Below are positions 25,720 through 34,500 of a stretch of 61,445 nt of DNA, piece by piece. The position numbers and the translations under genes are program-made. Origin of the DNA: Selenomonadaceae bacterium (lineage in GTDB: Bacteria > Bacillota > Negativicutes > Selenomonadales > Selenomonadaceae); NCBI GenBank assembly GCA_017553205.1, contig JAFZMV010000140.1, positions 1 to 61,445 of the forward strand. The letters run 5' to 3'. Position 1 is the stretch's first letter; each line of letters starts with the position of its first letter. A model generated the notes under the pieces. The model was not told where the DNA came from. It saw only the letters and a program-made list of their open reading frames with translations, and made no database searches.

Positions 25720-27102
25720 TTATTTTGTGGAGTAAGTTACAAAATTATTTTCTTGCGTGAGATTTTCATAATTTACGGAAGAAATTTTTTCCAGTGAAGT
25801 CGGCGTTAAATTATTTTTCGTGATTTCGGAAAGATTATCAGATGAAACAAAATTATTTTCACCAAGAAGTGCAAGCGTTTTGGAACTACTGGAATAAGTT
25901 TTTGTTTCAAGAAATGAAATTGACTTGCCTTTGCCGTTTTTAACTGTAATTTTTCCTTTTGTTGTAGTGAAAATAACATTTTTCCCGCTGATTTTCCAAC
26001 GCTTTACTGTTGCACCGCTAAGTTTGATTATATCTGATCCCGCAGTATAATCCGTGATAACATCATTGCCTTTTGAATAAACGAAAATATCCGTGCCTTT
26101 TCCGCCAGTCAATGTATCGTTACCTTTGCCACCGACAAGCGTGTCATTTCCTGCACCGCCAGAAATTTTGTCGCTATTGCTCCCGCCTTGAAGTTTATTA
26201 TCAAGAGAGTTTCCTGTTATTTTTAATTTTTGCTTTACGGCAGAGGCATTTACGTTTTGAACGTCAGGATATTTTTTTAAGTTTATGGCAGAACCTGTAA
26301 ACTTACTGCTTGCAGTTATAAGAGTTTTGTCGCTGTTGTAACTCAATCCTTTTGCCAGAGAAGTATTTTTTACAATCACAAAATTTGATTTTGTTACACC
26401 ATCGCCGACATCTTTTAAAGTTACGGAACCGCTGTCAAACATGAAGTAAATATCTTTGCCGTCTTCACTTTTTAACGAGGAAAATTTATTAGCAGTTATT
26501 TGCAGCGTGTCATTTGCTGTAAATCCGCTTATGGCATCATCTCCGTCGCCGGCTGAATATTTAATAAAATTAGACGAATTATAATTTGTACCCAACTCAA
26601 TAGTATCGTCACCTTTTCCGCCTGAAATGGTTACATCTATACCCTGACTGAATATTGAGTCATTACCGTTGCCACCGTAGATTTCGTTGAAATTTGCGTC
26701 CTGATTTACAATTGTATCGTCGCCAGAATCTCCCAAAATTGAAGCGTACATGTTGCCTTCAGCGTGGATATAATCGTTGGACTTTCCGCCACTGATTGTG
26801 ACATAATTTCCTTGAGAAACTTCAATAGTATCAGTGCCGTCACCGCTTGAAATAACTACGTTTGAGCCGCTTGAATTGATTCCGTTATTTCCGTCACCTG
26901 CAGATATTGTTACATCTCTGCCTGAATTTACAATAGAATCGTCGCCGGCACCGCAATAAATTTTCACAACATCACCGCTGTTGGTTATGTTGTCTGAACC
27001 GAGTGCAGATAAAATTGTTACAATTACCGCACTGTTCACAATGTTGTCATTTTCCTCCGTATCTTTCACGACTTTGTTAGGTGTTTTGTTATCAATATCC
27101 AT
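25720..27102 (-). CDS. RTX-type calcium-binding repeat protein
   Basis: The 460-aa acidic protein has many GGxGxD-like units (GGNGNDSIF, GGKGDDTIEL, GGAGNDTLVGGKGNDTLTGG), the calcium-binding beta-roll repeats of RTX exoproteins. A degenerate block sits in the first 190 residues and a canonical block near 305-345. Between them is a module with GFTANDTLQITANKFSS, shared with the protein at 29349-31313. The last 50 residues carry two ENNFV motifs and LTP..LEKIS, also shared with that protein. No signal peptide, consistent with C-terminal type I secretion, but no transporter gene is in the window. ATG 27102 has GAGGAG upstream; a TTG precedes it. Confidence 0.85.
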   Translation of the reverse strand: MDIDNKTPNKVVKDTEENDNIVNSAVIVTILSALGSDNITNSGDVVKIYCGAGDDSIVNSGRDVTISAGDGNNGINSSGSNVVISSGDGTDTIEVSQGNYVTISGGKSNDYIHAEGNMYASILGDSGDDTIVNQDANFNEIYGGNGNDSIFSQGIDVTISGGKGDDTIELGTNYNSSNFIKYSAGDGDDAISGFTANDTLQITANKFSSLKSEDGKDIYFMFDSGSVTLKDVGDGVTKSNFVIVKNTSLAKGLSYNSDKTLITASSKFTGSAINLKKYPDVQNVNASAVKQKLKITGNSLDNKLQGGSNSDKISGGAGNDTLVGGKGNDTLTGGKGTDIFVYSKGNDVITDYTAGSDIIKLSGATVKRWKISGKNVIFTTTKGKITVKNGKGKSISFLETKTYSSSSKTLALLGENNFVSSDNLSEITKNNLTPTSLEKISSVNYENLTQENNFVTYSTK

Positions 27103-27182
27103 CAAAAATTACTCCTCTCACAACACTTCTAAACACTTCGCAAAGATTTTATCAAAAAAAGAAATACGCCGTCAACTTTACC

Positions 27183-27232
27183 AAAAAAAGACAGCTGAGA
27201 AAAAATTTTCTTCGCTGTCAAATTTTTTGTTT
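27183..27232 (-). terminator. Terminator after the Mini-III RNase gene
   Basis: On the reverse strand GACAGC pairs with GCTGTC around an A/T loop with further pairing, followed by TTTTTTT. It lies 80 nt beyond the mrnC stop and before the promoter region of the RTX gene. Confidence 0.7.
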
Positions 27233-27309
27233 TTACGACATTATGTGAATACTTTCGTCAAAAATTTTTTCAAATTCTGCCCAAGTTGCTATTGCCATTT
27301 ATCAATTTT

Positions 27310-27723
27310 TTAGAATTCGGTTAAACTGTCAAAAGCCATTCCGCAAATTTCATCAAGACGGGAAAATTTTTTTCGTAAAAATAATTCTCCGAGTAAAGTT
27401 TCAAAACCCGTGCTTGCATGATATTCCGCAACAGTTGAACTTTTTGGAGCATGGCTTTTTGCATTTCTTCCGCGTCTGAAAAAATTTTTTTCTTTGTCTG
27501 TTAAATTCGGCTCAATTTTTTTGTACGCTTCAGCTTGAGAAATAGCAGAAACAATTTTCGTACTCATTTCATGGAGTTTGTTTATTTTGTGCGAAAATTT
27601 TAAAAGCCGAGTCCTAACATACAAATGAAAATATGCGTCGCCGATATAAGCTAAAACAAGCGGCGAAAGAGTTTGAATCTCCTCCGCCGTCACATCATTT
27701 AAAAAATTAAATTCTTCGTTCAT
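27310..27723 (-). CDS. mrnC: Mini-ribonuclease 3
   Basis: The 137-aa protein is an RNase III catalytic domain without a double-stranded RNA-binding domain, as in Bacillus MrnC, which matures 23S rRNA ends. The catalytic-site segments LSPLVLAYIGDAYFHLYVR and FETLLGELFL and the conserved RRGRNAKSHAPK are present. It lies 9 nt downstream of the L,D-transpeptidase gene and probably shares its transcript, an unusual neighbour since mrnC often follows cysS. Confidence 0.93.
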   Translation of the reverse strand: MNEEFNFLNDVTAEEIQTLSPLVLAYIGDAYFHLYVRTRLLKFSHKINKLHEMSTKIVSAISQAEAYKKIEPNLTDKEKNFFRRGRNAKSHAPKSSTVAEYHASTGFETLLGELFLRKKFSRLDEICGMAFDSLTEF

Positions 27724-27732
27724 AAAATTTTT

Positions 27733-28419
27733 TTAGTATTTAGCACCCAAATTTTCAGCACTGTCGATAACTGCAACACAACCGGGTTTGATATTCTGCA
27801 TAACGGTTTTCATTTTTTCTTCGGGAAGGGAAACGCAACCGCCTGTCCAAGGTTTTGCAGGTCCGAAACAATGAATGAAAAGTGCAGAGCCTTTACCGGG
27901 CGTACATTCTTTGTTATAGCCGATATTTAAAACGTACATATAATGCGGGTTATAATATACAATATGCTCGCTGTCATCTTTGTTAAGATTTGGATTTTCA
28001 CGAATATCAACCCACTGATTATACTTGTAATTTGCATCGCCTGACCAATAAATATTTTCATCAACTTGAGTGTAAGGCATTGCACAGCCCGGGTCAGGAG
28101 CAATTCCGAAAGCTTTATCAATTACAAAAGTTCCGACGGGTGTTTTGTTGTCGCCTTCTTTAGTTTTACCTATTCCGCCCTTTCCGACAAATCCCGGAGT
28201 TGTGATAATCTGCCGCCAATTTCCGTTTGCATCTTTTTCATGCATGGAAATCCAAGCAGTTGTTCCGCCCATTCCCGCAACTACAAAAAGTTGTTTGGCA
28301 TTTTTAGCGGCGGGAAGGTCTTTAACCCACTGCGGAGTTTCTGAAAAACTTTGTGCGGATACTTGACCTACAAAAATAAAACTTAACAAGAGAACCAGAG
28401 CTGAAAAAAGTTTACGCAT
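27733..28419 (-). CDS. Exported L,D-transpeptidase (YkuD domain)
   Basis: The 228-aa protein has a signal peptide (1-22, cut after VSAQ). The YkuD domain shows KTPVGTFVIDKAFG and the catalytic block ALFIHCFGPAKPWTGGCVSL, in which the His and Cys of the H-x(n)-GC active site are in place. Such enzymes make 3-3 peptidoglycan cross-links or attach envelope proteins to the wall using a cysteine thioester. The cell site would be the periplasm. AAGGAGG lies 9 nt before the ATG. Confidence 0.9.
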   Translation of the reverse strand: MRKLFSALVLLLSFIFVGQVSAQSFSETPQWVKDLPAAKNAKQLFVVAGMGGTTAWISMHEKDANGNWRQIITTPGFVGKGGIGKTKEGDNKTPVGTFVIDKAFGIAPDPGCAMPYTQVDENIYWSGDANYKYNQWVDIRENPNLNKDDSEHIVYYNPHYMYVLNIGYNKECTPGKGSALFIHCFGPAKPWTGGCVSLPEEKMKTVMQNIKPGCVAVIDSAENLGAKY

Positions 28420-28534
28420 AATATAAGCCTCCTTAAAAAAATTCCTTTACTTATTCTTCGCACATTTCGATAATCCTACTGTGAAATATTTATTTTTTAT
28501 GATAAAATTTTTCGCAGTTTGTGAGGTGAACGCT

Positions 28535-29239
28535 TTGAAATATGAAAGAATTTTGGTAATAGGAGATATTCACGGGCAGTTTAAAAAATTATCGTCGGTT
28601 TTCAACAAAATAAATTTTAACGCAGAAAAAGATTATTTAATTTTGCTCGGAGATTATATTGACAGAGGTTCTGAAAATCTTCACTGCCTGCAGTGGGCAA
28701 TGAAAATAAACGAAATGGAAAATACTGCTGTTCTTCGCGGAAATCATGAACAGATGATGCTGTTTTATTATCTGCTTGGAAATTTTGAGTCAACAATTTG
28801 GCTTCCTAACGGCGGAGATAAAACAAAAGCTGAAATTGATGAATGGTGCAAAAAAGACCCAGAATTTTTAAACAAGGCGTTAAAATTTATTTATAATCTT
28901 CCGCTTTATCACAAAATTTTTATCGGAGATAAGGAATATATTTTTTGTCATGCAGGTTTGAATCCTTATAAATCTTTTGACGAACAGGACGAAGAATCTT
29001 TACTTTGGATACGCGAAAATTTTTACAACAATTACAGCGGATCTGCTGAAGTTGTTGTCGGTCATACTCCTACACCTTATTTGGGAGATATTCCCGGTAT
29101 TGAAAAAAGAGATATTTATTTTCCTGTCCGACTTCCAAATAAAATTACTTTGCTTGATACAGGTTCTTTTTTGTCCAAAGGAAAAATTTCTTGTATGGAT
29201 ATTTTGAGCGGAGAAATTTGGCAAAGTGATGTTTATTAA
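28535..29239 (+). CDS. Metallophosphoesterase, serine/threonine phosphatase/ApaH-like
   Basis: The 234-aa protein carries the calcineurin-type metal motifs in order: GDIHGQ, GDYIDRGSEN, RGNHEQMM, CHAGLNP and GHTPTP. This combination is shared by PPP-type protein phosphatases and by symmetrical diadenosine tetraphosphatase relatives, and the sequence does not separate them. The start is TTG 28535 with GTGAGGTGA upstream. The frame is open back to 28481, but those 18 residues lack a ribosome binding site. It is transcribed away from the L,D-transpeptidase gene. Confidence 0.88.
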   Translation: MKYERILVIGDIHGQFKKLSSVFNKINFNAEKDYLILLGDYIDRGSENLHCLQWAMKINEMENTAVLRGNHEQMMLFYYLLGNFESTIWLPNGGDKTKAEIDEWCKKDPEFLNKALKFIYNLPLYHKIFIGDKEYIFCHAGLNPYKSFDEQDEESLLWIRENFYNNYSGSAEVVVGHTPTPYLGDIPGIEKRDIYFPVRLPNKITLLDTGSFLSKGKISCMDILSGEIWQSDVY

Positions 29240-29282
29240 ATTTTGCAGAGAAACTTTTTCTTCCATAATCTCAACTTAGAAA

Positions 29283-29338
29283 ATAAAAAAAAATCCCCGA
29301 CGAAAAATTTTTTTCATCGGAGATTTAATTTTTTTTCT
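29283..29338 (+). terminator. Bidirectional terminator between metallophosphatase and RTX genes
   Basis: AAATCCCCGACGA pairs with TCATCGGAGATTT (two wobble pairs), with A and T tracts on either side. It lies between convergent genes. Confidence 0.85.
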
Positions 29339-29348
29339 GAATTAAATT

Positions 29349-31313
29349 TTATTTTTCCGAGTAAGTCACAAAATTATTTTCTTGCGTCAGATTTTCAAAT
29401 TTTGTTGCAGAAATTTTTTCAAAAGTTGTCGGCGTTAAATCATTTTTGACAATATCGCTCAAATTATCAGCCGTCACAAAATTATTTTCTTCCAACAATG
29501 CCGAAGTTGATGAGCCGTAAGTTTTTGTTGTAACTTTTCCTTTTGAATCTTTTATTGAAATTTTTTCTCCGCCAGCGCCTTTCAAAATAATCTTTCCTTT
29601 GCCGACTGTCACAATTACATCATTTCCAGAAGTTTTTACTTTGTAACTTCCTTTTGTGATTTGCAAAGTGTCGTCAGAATTAAATCCCCAAACTGTATCG
29701 TTGCCATCGCCTGATGCATATTGAATTATACTCTTGTCGATACCGGCAGTTATTTCGTCATTGCCTTTTCCGCCACTTATCGTTAAATTTTCTCCGCTAT
29801 AATTTGTTATTGTATCATTTCCCGAACCACCATTGATTAAAACGTTGTCTCCTCTGTTGTAAATGTAATCATCGCCGCTGTTTGCAGAGAGCGTAACCTT
29901 ATCCGAATAATTATTAAATTTATCGTTACCTGTTGTACCATTCCATCTTTTCCAATCGTTGTAAGTTACAACTTTTCCTGCAGAATTTTTTATTGAAATT
30001 TTTTTAGATTTATCTTTAAGTGCGTTTTTGATAGTAATTTTTCCTTCACCGACTTTAACGACAAAATCATCACCGCTTGTCATCGTAGAAAAATTTCCGT
30101 TTGTAATTTGCAAAGTGTCATCAGAATTAAAACCGATGAGAGTATCGTTTCCATCGCCTAAAGCATATTGAATTACATTTTTTCTTGCCCAAGCTTCAAC
30201 GTAAAGTTCGATATAATCGTTACCTTTGCCTCCATTCATCGTTGCATTTTGTCCGTAACTCCATATAATATCGTCTCCACTACCGCAGTCAATTTTTGTA
30301 CTTGTTCCTGTATTTCTGATTGTATCATTACCATCTCCAGCAATAATATAGTCATCTACTCCATAAAAATCATAAATATAATCGTTTCCTGTTCCGCCAT
30401 TTATTGTTACATTTTTTCCTGTATCATTCGTAATTGAATCATCACCAGCCCCGCCACTGATTGTTGCATAAGAACCCAGACTTATAATGTCATCGTTGCC
30501 TTCATCACCGTTAATTAAAACATTGTCTCCATAGCTTTTAATTTCATCATTCCCGCTATTTGCAGAAAGCGTAACCTTATCAGAATAATTATTAAATTCG
30601 TCATCACCTGTTGTACCATTCCATTTTTTCCAATCGTTGTAAGTGACAACTTTTCCTTTAGAATTTTTTATGGAAATTTTGTTATATTTGTTTCTGAGTG
30701 CGTCTTTCAAAATAATTTTTTCTTTTCCTACTTTTACGATAAAATCATCACCGCTTTTGAGCGTGGAGAAATTTCCTTTTGTAATTTGCAATGTATCGTC
30801 AGAATTAAAACCAAAAATTATATCGTTTCCTCCTCCTGACGCGTATTGAATTACATTATTTTCTGCATAACTTCCGAGAGAAATTACATCATTTCCTTTG
30901 TCACCGTTAATTGTTGCATTTTCTCCAGAAACATTCGTAATTAAATCATTACCGGCTCCGCCACTGATTTTTGAATTAGAAGAGGAATTTTCAATTGAAT
31001 CATCACCAGCCCCGCCACTGATTGTTGCATAAGAACCCCGACTTTTGATGTAATCGTTGCCTCCATCACCGTTAATTATTATTTCATTATATCCCTCATT
31101 TAATACATAATCATTACCTTCGCCACCTGAAATTGTTACATAATCTCCTCCATTAAATACACCATACTCGCTATAGCGAACATTTTCGATTGAATCATTT
31201 CCACCGAGTGCAAGAATTTTTACATTCGATTCCTCATTGTTGTAGTAGTCATCTTTTTTGGTCAACTTGATAGTTTTTGCAAAAAGCTGAAGATTAAAAA
31301 TTTTCTTACTCAT
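29349..31313 (-). CDS. Large RTX-type repeat protein with three-fold modular structure
   Basis: The 654-aa protein has a short N-terminus with KKIFNLQLFAKTIKL and is then almost entirely repeats. RTX-like units (GGAGDDSI, GGKGNDYIE, GGSGNDTI) alternate with a module containing IQYASGDGND and GFNSDDTLQIT, then a basic KISIKNSKGKVVTYNDW segment; the GFNSDDTLQIT module occurs three times. The C-terminal 50 residues match those of the protein at 25720-27102, including two ENNFV motifs and LTQENNFVTYS. ATG 31313 follows GAGGAG; the longer frame to 31331 would start upstream of that site. Likely a secreted calcium-binding surface protein; the secretion route is inferred. Confidence 0.85.
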   Translation of the reverse strand: MSKKIFNLQLFAKTIKLTKKDDYYNNEESNVKILALGGNDSIENVRYSEYGVFNGGDYVTISGGEGNDYVLNEGYNEIIINGDGGNDYIKSRGSYATISGGAGDDSIENSSSNSKISGGAGNDLITNVSGENATINGDKGNDVISLGSYAENNVIQYASGGGNDIIFGFNSDDTLQITKGNFSTLKSGDDFIVKVGKEKIILKDALRNKYNKISIKNSKGKVVTYNDWKKWNGTTGDDEFNNYSDKVTLSANSGNDEIKSYGDNVLINGDEGNDDIISLGSYATISGGAGDDSITNDTGKNVTINGGTGNDYIYDFYGVDDYIIAGDGNDTIRNTGTSTKIDCGSGDDIIWSYGQNATMNGGKGNDYIELYVEAWARKNVIQYALGDGNDTLIGFNSDDTLQITNGNFSTMTSGDDFVVKVGEGKITIKNALKDKSKKISIKNSAGKVVTYNDWKRWNGTTGNDKFNNYSDKVTLSANSGDDYIYNRGDNVLINGGSGNDTITNYSGENLTISGGKGNDEITAGIDKSIIQYASGDGNDTVWGFNSDDTLQITKGSYKVKTSGNDVIVTVGKGKIILKGAGGEKISIKDSKGKVTTKTYGSSTSALLEENNFVTADNLSDIVKNDLTPTTFEKISATKFENLTQENNFVTYSEK

Positions 31314-31517
31314 CAAAAATTCTCCTCTCAAACAAAAAAATTAAAAATTTTTGTCGCTGAGTATATCAACCAACGATAGAATTTGTCAATAAATTTTCAA
31401 AAAATTTTAAAATTTTTTATCGAGAAATTTTTTTCAAAAACTCAACCAAAAATTTTTATAAAATCTGCAGAAATTTTTTCATCAGCTTGCTAAGAAAATT
31501 TTTCCTAAAAATTTTGC
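31314..31517. other. A/T-rich upstream region of the large RTX gene
   Basis: About 200 nt dominated by AAAATTTTT-type tracts, with no gene and no clear promoter pair that I can defend. It probably holds the promoter of the reverse-strand RTX gene. Confidence 0.4.
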
Positions 31518-31561
31518 AAAAAAAATTCTCCGTCACATTTGACAGAGAAAAATTATTTTTT
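31518..31561 (-). terminator. Terminator, probably of the PLP-enzyme gene at 31790-33025
   Basis: TTCTCCGTCA pairs with TGACAGAGAA (one mismatch), loop CATT, with an A8 tract on the left that becomes a T tract on the reverse strand. It lies about 230 nt past the stop of the reverse-strand gene, so that transcript would have a long 3' region antisense to the small ORF. Confidence 0.6.
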
Positions 31562-31793
31562 TCAGGAAAATTTTTTATTTTTTATCCTACAGAATAATTT
31601 CTTCGCCGAGATTAGCGGAGGAATTTTTTCTCCGTATATTCTGAGAAACTCAACTCATTTTGTAACTACCCGCGAAATGATTTCTCTTGAATGTATGGAC
31701 TGCCTTTGGGATACTGATGTCAAAATTATTTCTGCTTTAGACGACGGAATTTTTGACGGTGAACCTGTCGTCGATTGGGAGAAAATTTTTTAA
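31539..31793 (+). CDS. Doubtful small ORF, possibly a gene remnant
   Basis: The frame reads 84 codons from a TTG inside the terminator hairpin, so the 5' part (rich in Phe/Asn) is probably not translated. The last 50 codons look like protein (HFVTTREMISLECMDC, ALDDGIFDGEPVVDWEKIF) and match local codon use. A GCGGAGGA site near 31615 has no ATG, GTG or TTG at proper distance; ATG 31677 would leave about 38 codons. No family recognised. It may be the 3' remnant of a decayed gene or a short gene with a non-standard start. Its end overlaps the PLP-enzyme gene by 4 nt. Confidence 0.3.
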   Translation: MTEKNYFFQENFLFFILQNNFFAEISGGIFSPYILRNSTHFVTTREMISLECMDCLWDTDVKIISALDDGIFDGEPVVDWEKIF

Positions 31794-33025
31794 ACACACG
31801 ACTCAGCGGCTTTTAAAATTGCAGTCAGTGCATGTTCAAAAGTTAAACCGCCCTGCAGATAAACTGCATAAGGTTCACGAAGAGGGCCGTCCGCACTTAA
31901 TTCAATAGACGCACCTTGAACAAAAGTTCCCGCCGCCATAATAATTTTGTCGTCATATCCCGGCATGTCCCATGCTTCAGGAGCGGCAAAAGAATCCACA
32001 GGCGAATAACTTTGAATTGCACGACAGAAATTTATTAATTTTTCAGCTGAACCGAGTTCAATCGCTTGAATAATATCTCCGCGAATTTCATCAGGAGCGG
32101 GAGAAGTTTTAAAGCCGAGTTTTGAAAAAATTCCAGCCGCAAAAATTGCAGACTTCAAAGCCTGTGCAGTTACATGAGGAGCCAAAAATAATCCTTGATA
32201 TAAAAGTCGTGGAGTTCCCAAACTTGCTCCTAGTTCGTTTCCCATGCCCGGTGCTGTCAATCTGTAAGACGCAAGCTCAACAAGATTTTTTTTGCCGACA
32301 ATATAACCGCCTGTTGGAGCAAGTCCTCCGCCGATATTTTTTATAAGACTTCCCGCAATAATATCAGCACCGACTTCAACAGGTTCAAATTTTTCAACAA
32401 ATTCGCCGTAACAATTATCAACGAAAGTTACACAGTGCGGATTTATTTTTTTTACTTCCGTGCAGATTTTTTCAATATCGGAAGTCGTCAGAGTTTTTCT
32501 CATCGAATAACCGCGAGATCTTTGAATTAAAACCATTTTTGTTTTGGAAGTCACAAAATTTTTTATTCCGTCGATATTAACTTTCCCGTCAATTAAATTC
32601 ATTTCGCGGTAAGTGATTCCAAATTCTTTCAAAGAACCCGGCGAATTATTTTTATAACCGATAACGGTCTGCATGGTGTCATAAGGTTCGCCCGTCAAAG
32701 AAATTATTTCGTCGTTCGGTCGAAGAATTCCAAACAAAACCGTTGCAAGTGCATGAGTTCCGCTTACAAATTGAGTGCGGACAAGTGCGGACTCGGCATG
32801 AAAAATTTCTGCAAAAAGTTCGTCCAATTTTTCGCGACCAATATCACCGTAAGCATAGCCCGTTGAAGTTTTAAAATGAGCGTCAGAAATTTTTAATTTC
32901 CTCATGGCGTTCAAAACTTTCAATGTATTAAATTCAGAAATTTCTTCGACGCGGCAAAAATTTTCATGAATTTCCGCGAGTACTTCTTTTTTCAATTCAG
33001 AAAAAATTTTTATCAATCCCTTCAA
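31790..33025 (-). CDS. Methionine gamma-lyase/aluminium resistance family PLP enzyme
   Basis: The 411-aa protein is a fold-type I PLP enzyme of the family annotated as methionine gamma-lyase-like or aluminium resistance protein (Bacillus YnbB). Visible are YAYGDIGREKLDELFAEIF, VRTQFVSGTHALATVLFG, the aspartate of VTFVDNCYGEF, the probable PLP lysine in GSLIKNIGGGLAPTGGYI, and the family ending QGGLTFEHALTAI. Physiological substrate is uncertain. The start is TTG 33025 or the in-frame TTG 33016; GAAGGGA is close to both. It is transcribed away from cheB. Confidence 0.88.
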   Translation of the reverse strand: MKGLIKIFSELKKEVLAEIHENFCRVEEISEFNTLKVLNAMRKLKISDAHFKTSTGYAYGDIGREKLDELFAEIFHAESALVRTQFVSGTHALATVLFGILRPNDEIISLTGEPYDTMQTVIGYKNNSPGSLKEFGITYREMNLIDGKVNIDGIKNFVTSKTKMVLIQRSRGYSMRKTLTTSDIEKICTEVKKINPHCVTFVDNCYGEFVEKFEPVEVGADIIAGSLIKNIGGGLAPTGGYIVGKKNLVELASYRLTAPGMGNELGASLGTPRLLYQGLFLAPHVTAQALKSAIFAAGIFSKLGFKTSPAPDEIRGDIIQAIELGSAEKLINFCRAIQSYSPVDSFAAPEAWDMPGYDDKIIMAAGTFVQGASIELSADGPLREPYAVYLQGGLTFEHALTAILKAAESCV

Positions 33026-33217
33026 ATATTTTCGTGCATTGTATCATATTTTTTGAGGTTTCAAAAATTTTCCCGCAGGATATTTTTTTTTGTTATTGAA
33101 GGAACTTTTACAAGTCGGGCGAATAGAAGGAAGAACTAATTATTTCAAATTATGTCGTTTGTGTTGTTTGTAAAAAAATTTTTCGGCGGTAATTTCGTCA
33201 TCAAAGGAGTGACGCGG

Positions 33218-34408
33218 ATGATTCGTGTGTTGATTGCTGACGATTCAGCGTTTATGCGAAAAGTCTTGTCTGACCTGTTTAACAGACAAATCGACTTCCA
33301 AGTTGCGGGAACAGCAATCAATGGAAAGGACACTATTGATAAAGTAAAAAAACTGAAACCCGATTTATTGACTCTGGACGTGACAATGCCGGTAATGGAC
33401 GGATTAAACGCACTGGCAATTATCATGGAAGAATGTCCTTTGCCTGTGGTAATGGTCAGCAGTACAACTCAATCAGGAACTGACGCTACTGTGCGTGCTC
33501 TGGCGTTAGGTGCGGTCGATTTCATAAGTAAAGCCGGAGGACCTATCTCGAAAATTGATGCGATAGAAGATGAACTTCTTATGAAGTGCAGAGCAGCAGC
33601 AAAAGCTCGCGTTTCAAAATTCAGGTTATCGGCATTGGAATCAAGACCTTTGACTTACAGACCTACTCAGCCGAGTACACCAAGTCCGCCCGTCACGAAA
33701 AAAATCGAAGTCAGAAGAAGAACAGGTCTGGTACTTGGACAAAAACCTGTAATAACCAGAATTCCTTCAAAAGATTCTCCGCCGCCTGCACCACCCCCGA
33801 CAACTTTTTCTGCAAACAGCGGAGCAGGAAAAAAATTGGTGGTAATTGGAACTTCAACGGGGGGACCTCAAGCACTTCAGACGGTTATTACAAGACTTCC
33901 GGGAAATCTCCCTTGCGGTGTGGTTGTTGTTCAGCATATGCCCGCAGGTTTTACCAAATCTCTTGCAGAAAGATTAAATGCCATTAGTGAAATTGCTGTT
34001 AAAGAGGCGGAAAACGAAGAAATTATAAAACCCGGTCAAGTTTATATCGCACCGGGAAATTATCATTTGAGAATTGCACCGGCACTAGGTGCAGGCAAGA
34101 AAATTGTTTTAAGCCAAGAGCCCCCGGTCGGAAATCACAGACCAGCAGTTAATGTTATGTTTGATTCGGCTGCCCAATTCGGTGCTGATTTAGTTTCAGT
34201 CATCATGACAGGAATGGGAAGTGACGGCTGTGAGGGAATGAAAAAAATAAAAGAACAGGGCGGTTATTCTATCGCACAAGATGAAAACAGCTGCGTTGTT
34301 TACGGCATGCCAAAGGCTGTCGTGGAGGCAGGACTTGCCGACGAAGTACGCCCATTAACAAAAATCGCCGAAGCTATTGTTGAAGCTGTTCGACGTCAAA
34401 TACAATGA
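33218..34408 (+). CDS. cheB: Chemotaxis response regulator protein-glutamate methylesterase
   Basis: The 396-aa protein has a receiver domain (1-120; D8/D9 and phosphorylation site D54 in LTLDVTMPVMDG), a Pro/Ser/Lys-rich linker (about 145-205) and a methylesterase domain (about 205-396). The esterase shows the catalytic serine in IGTSTGGPQALQ, histidine in VVQHMPAGFT and aspartate in VIMTGMGSDG. CheB removes methyl groups from chemoreceptors to reset signalling and is switched on by CheA. ATG 33218 has AAGGAGTG upstream. First gene of the chemotaxis operon. Confidence 0.96.
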   Translation: MIRVLIADDSAFMRKVLSDLFNRQIDFQVAGTAINGKDTIDKVKKLKPDLLTLDVTMPVMDGLNALAIIMEECPLPVVMVSSTTQSGTDATVRALALGAVDFISKAGGPISKIDAIEDELLMKCRAAAKARVSKFRLSALESRPLTYRPTQPSTPSPPVTKKIEVRRRTGLVLGQKPVITRIPSKDSPPPAPPPTTFSANSGAGKKLVVIGTSTGGPQALQTVITRLPGNLPCGVVVVQHMPAGFTKSLAERLNAISEIAVKEAENEEIIKPGQVYIAPGNYHLRIAPALGAGKKIVLSQEPPVGNHRPAVNVMFDSAAQFGADLVSVIMTGMGSDGCEGMKKIKEQGGYSIAQDENSCVVYGMPKAVVEAGLADEVRPLTKIAEAIVEAVRRQIQ

Positions 34409-34415
34409 GAAATGT

Positions 34416-34494
34416 TAAATGCACAGTGCGTAATTAAAAGTTTTTCAAAAATATTACGCATCACAAATTACGAATTACGCATTAAACAGGAGGA
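34416..34494 (+). repeat. Intergenic hairpin repeat between cheB and cheA
   Basis: Words such as AATGCACAGTGCGTAATTA on the left and TTACGAATTACGCATTAAA on the right form an imperfect inverted repeat. It fills the gap up to the cheA ribosome binding site (AGGAGG). Sequence differs from the GGAAT/ATTCC repeats elsewhere in the window. Confidence 0.6.
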
Positions 34495-34500
34495 GTATGA

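Noticed and set aside
25720..31313. Repeated short units suggesting a CRISPR array
   Set aside because: The repeats are in-frame RTX glycine-aspartate units of two protein genes, with no constant-length repeat/spacer structure and no cas genes.
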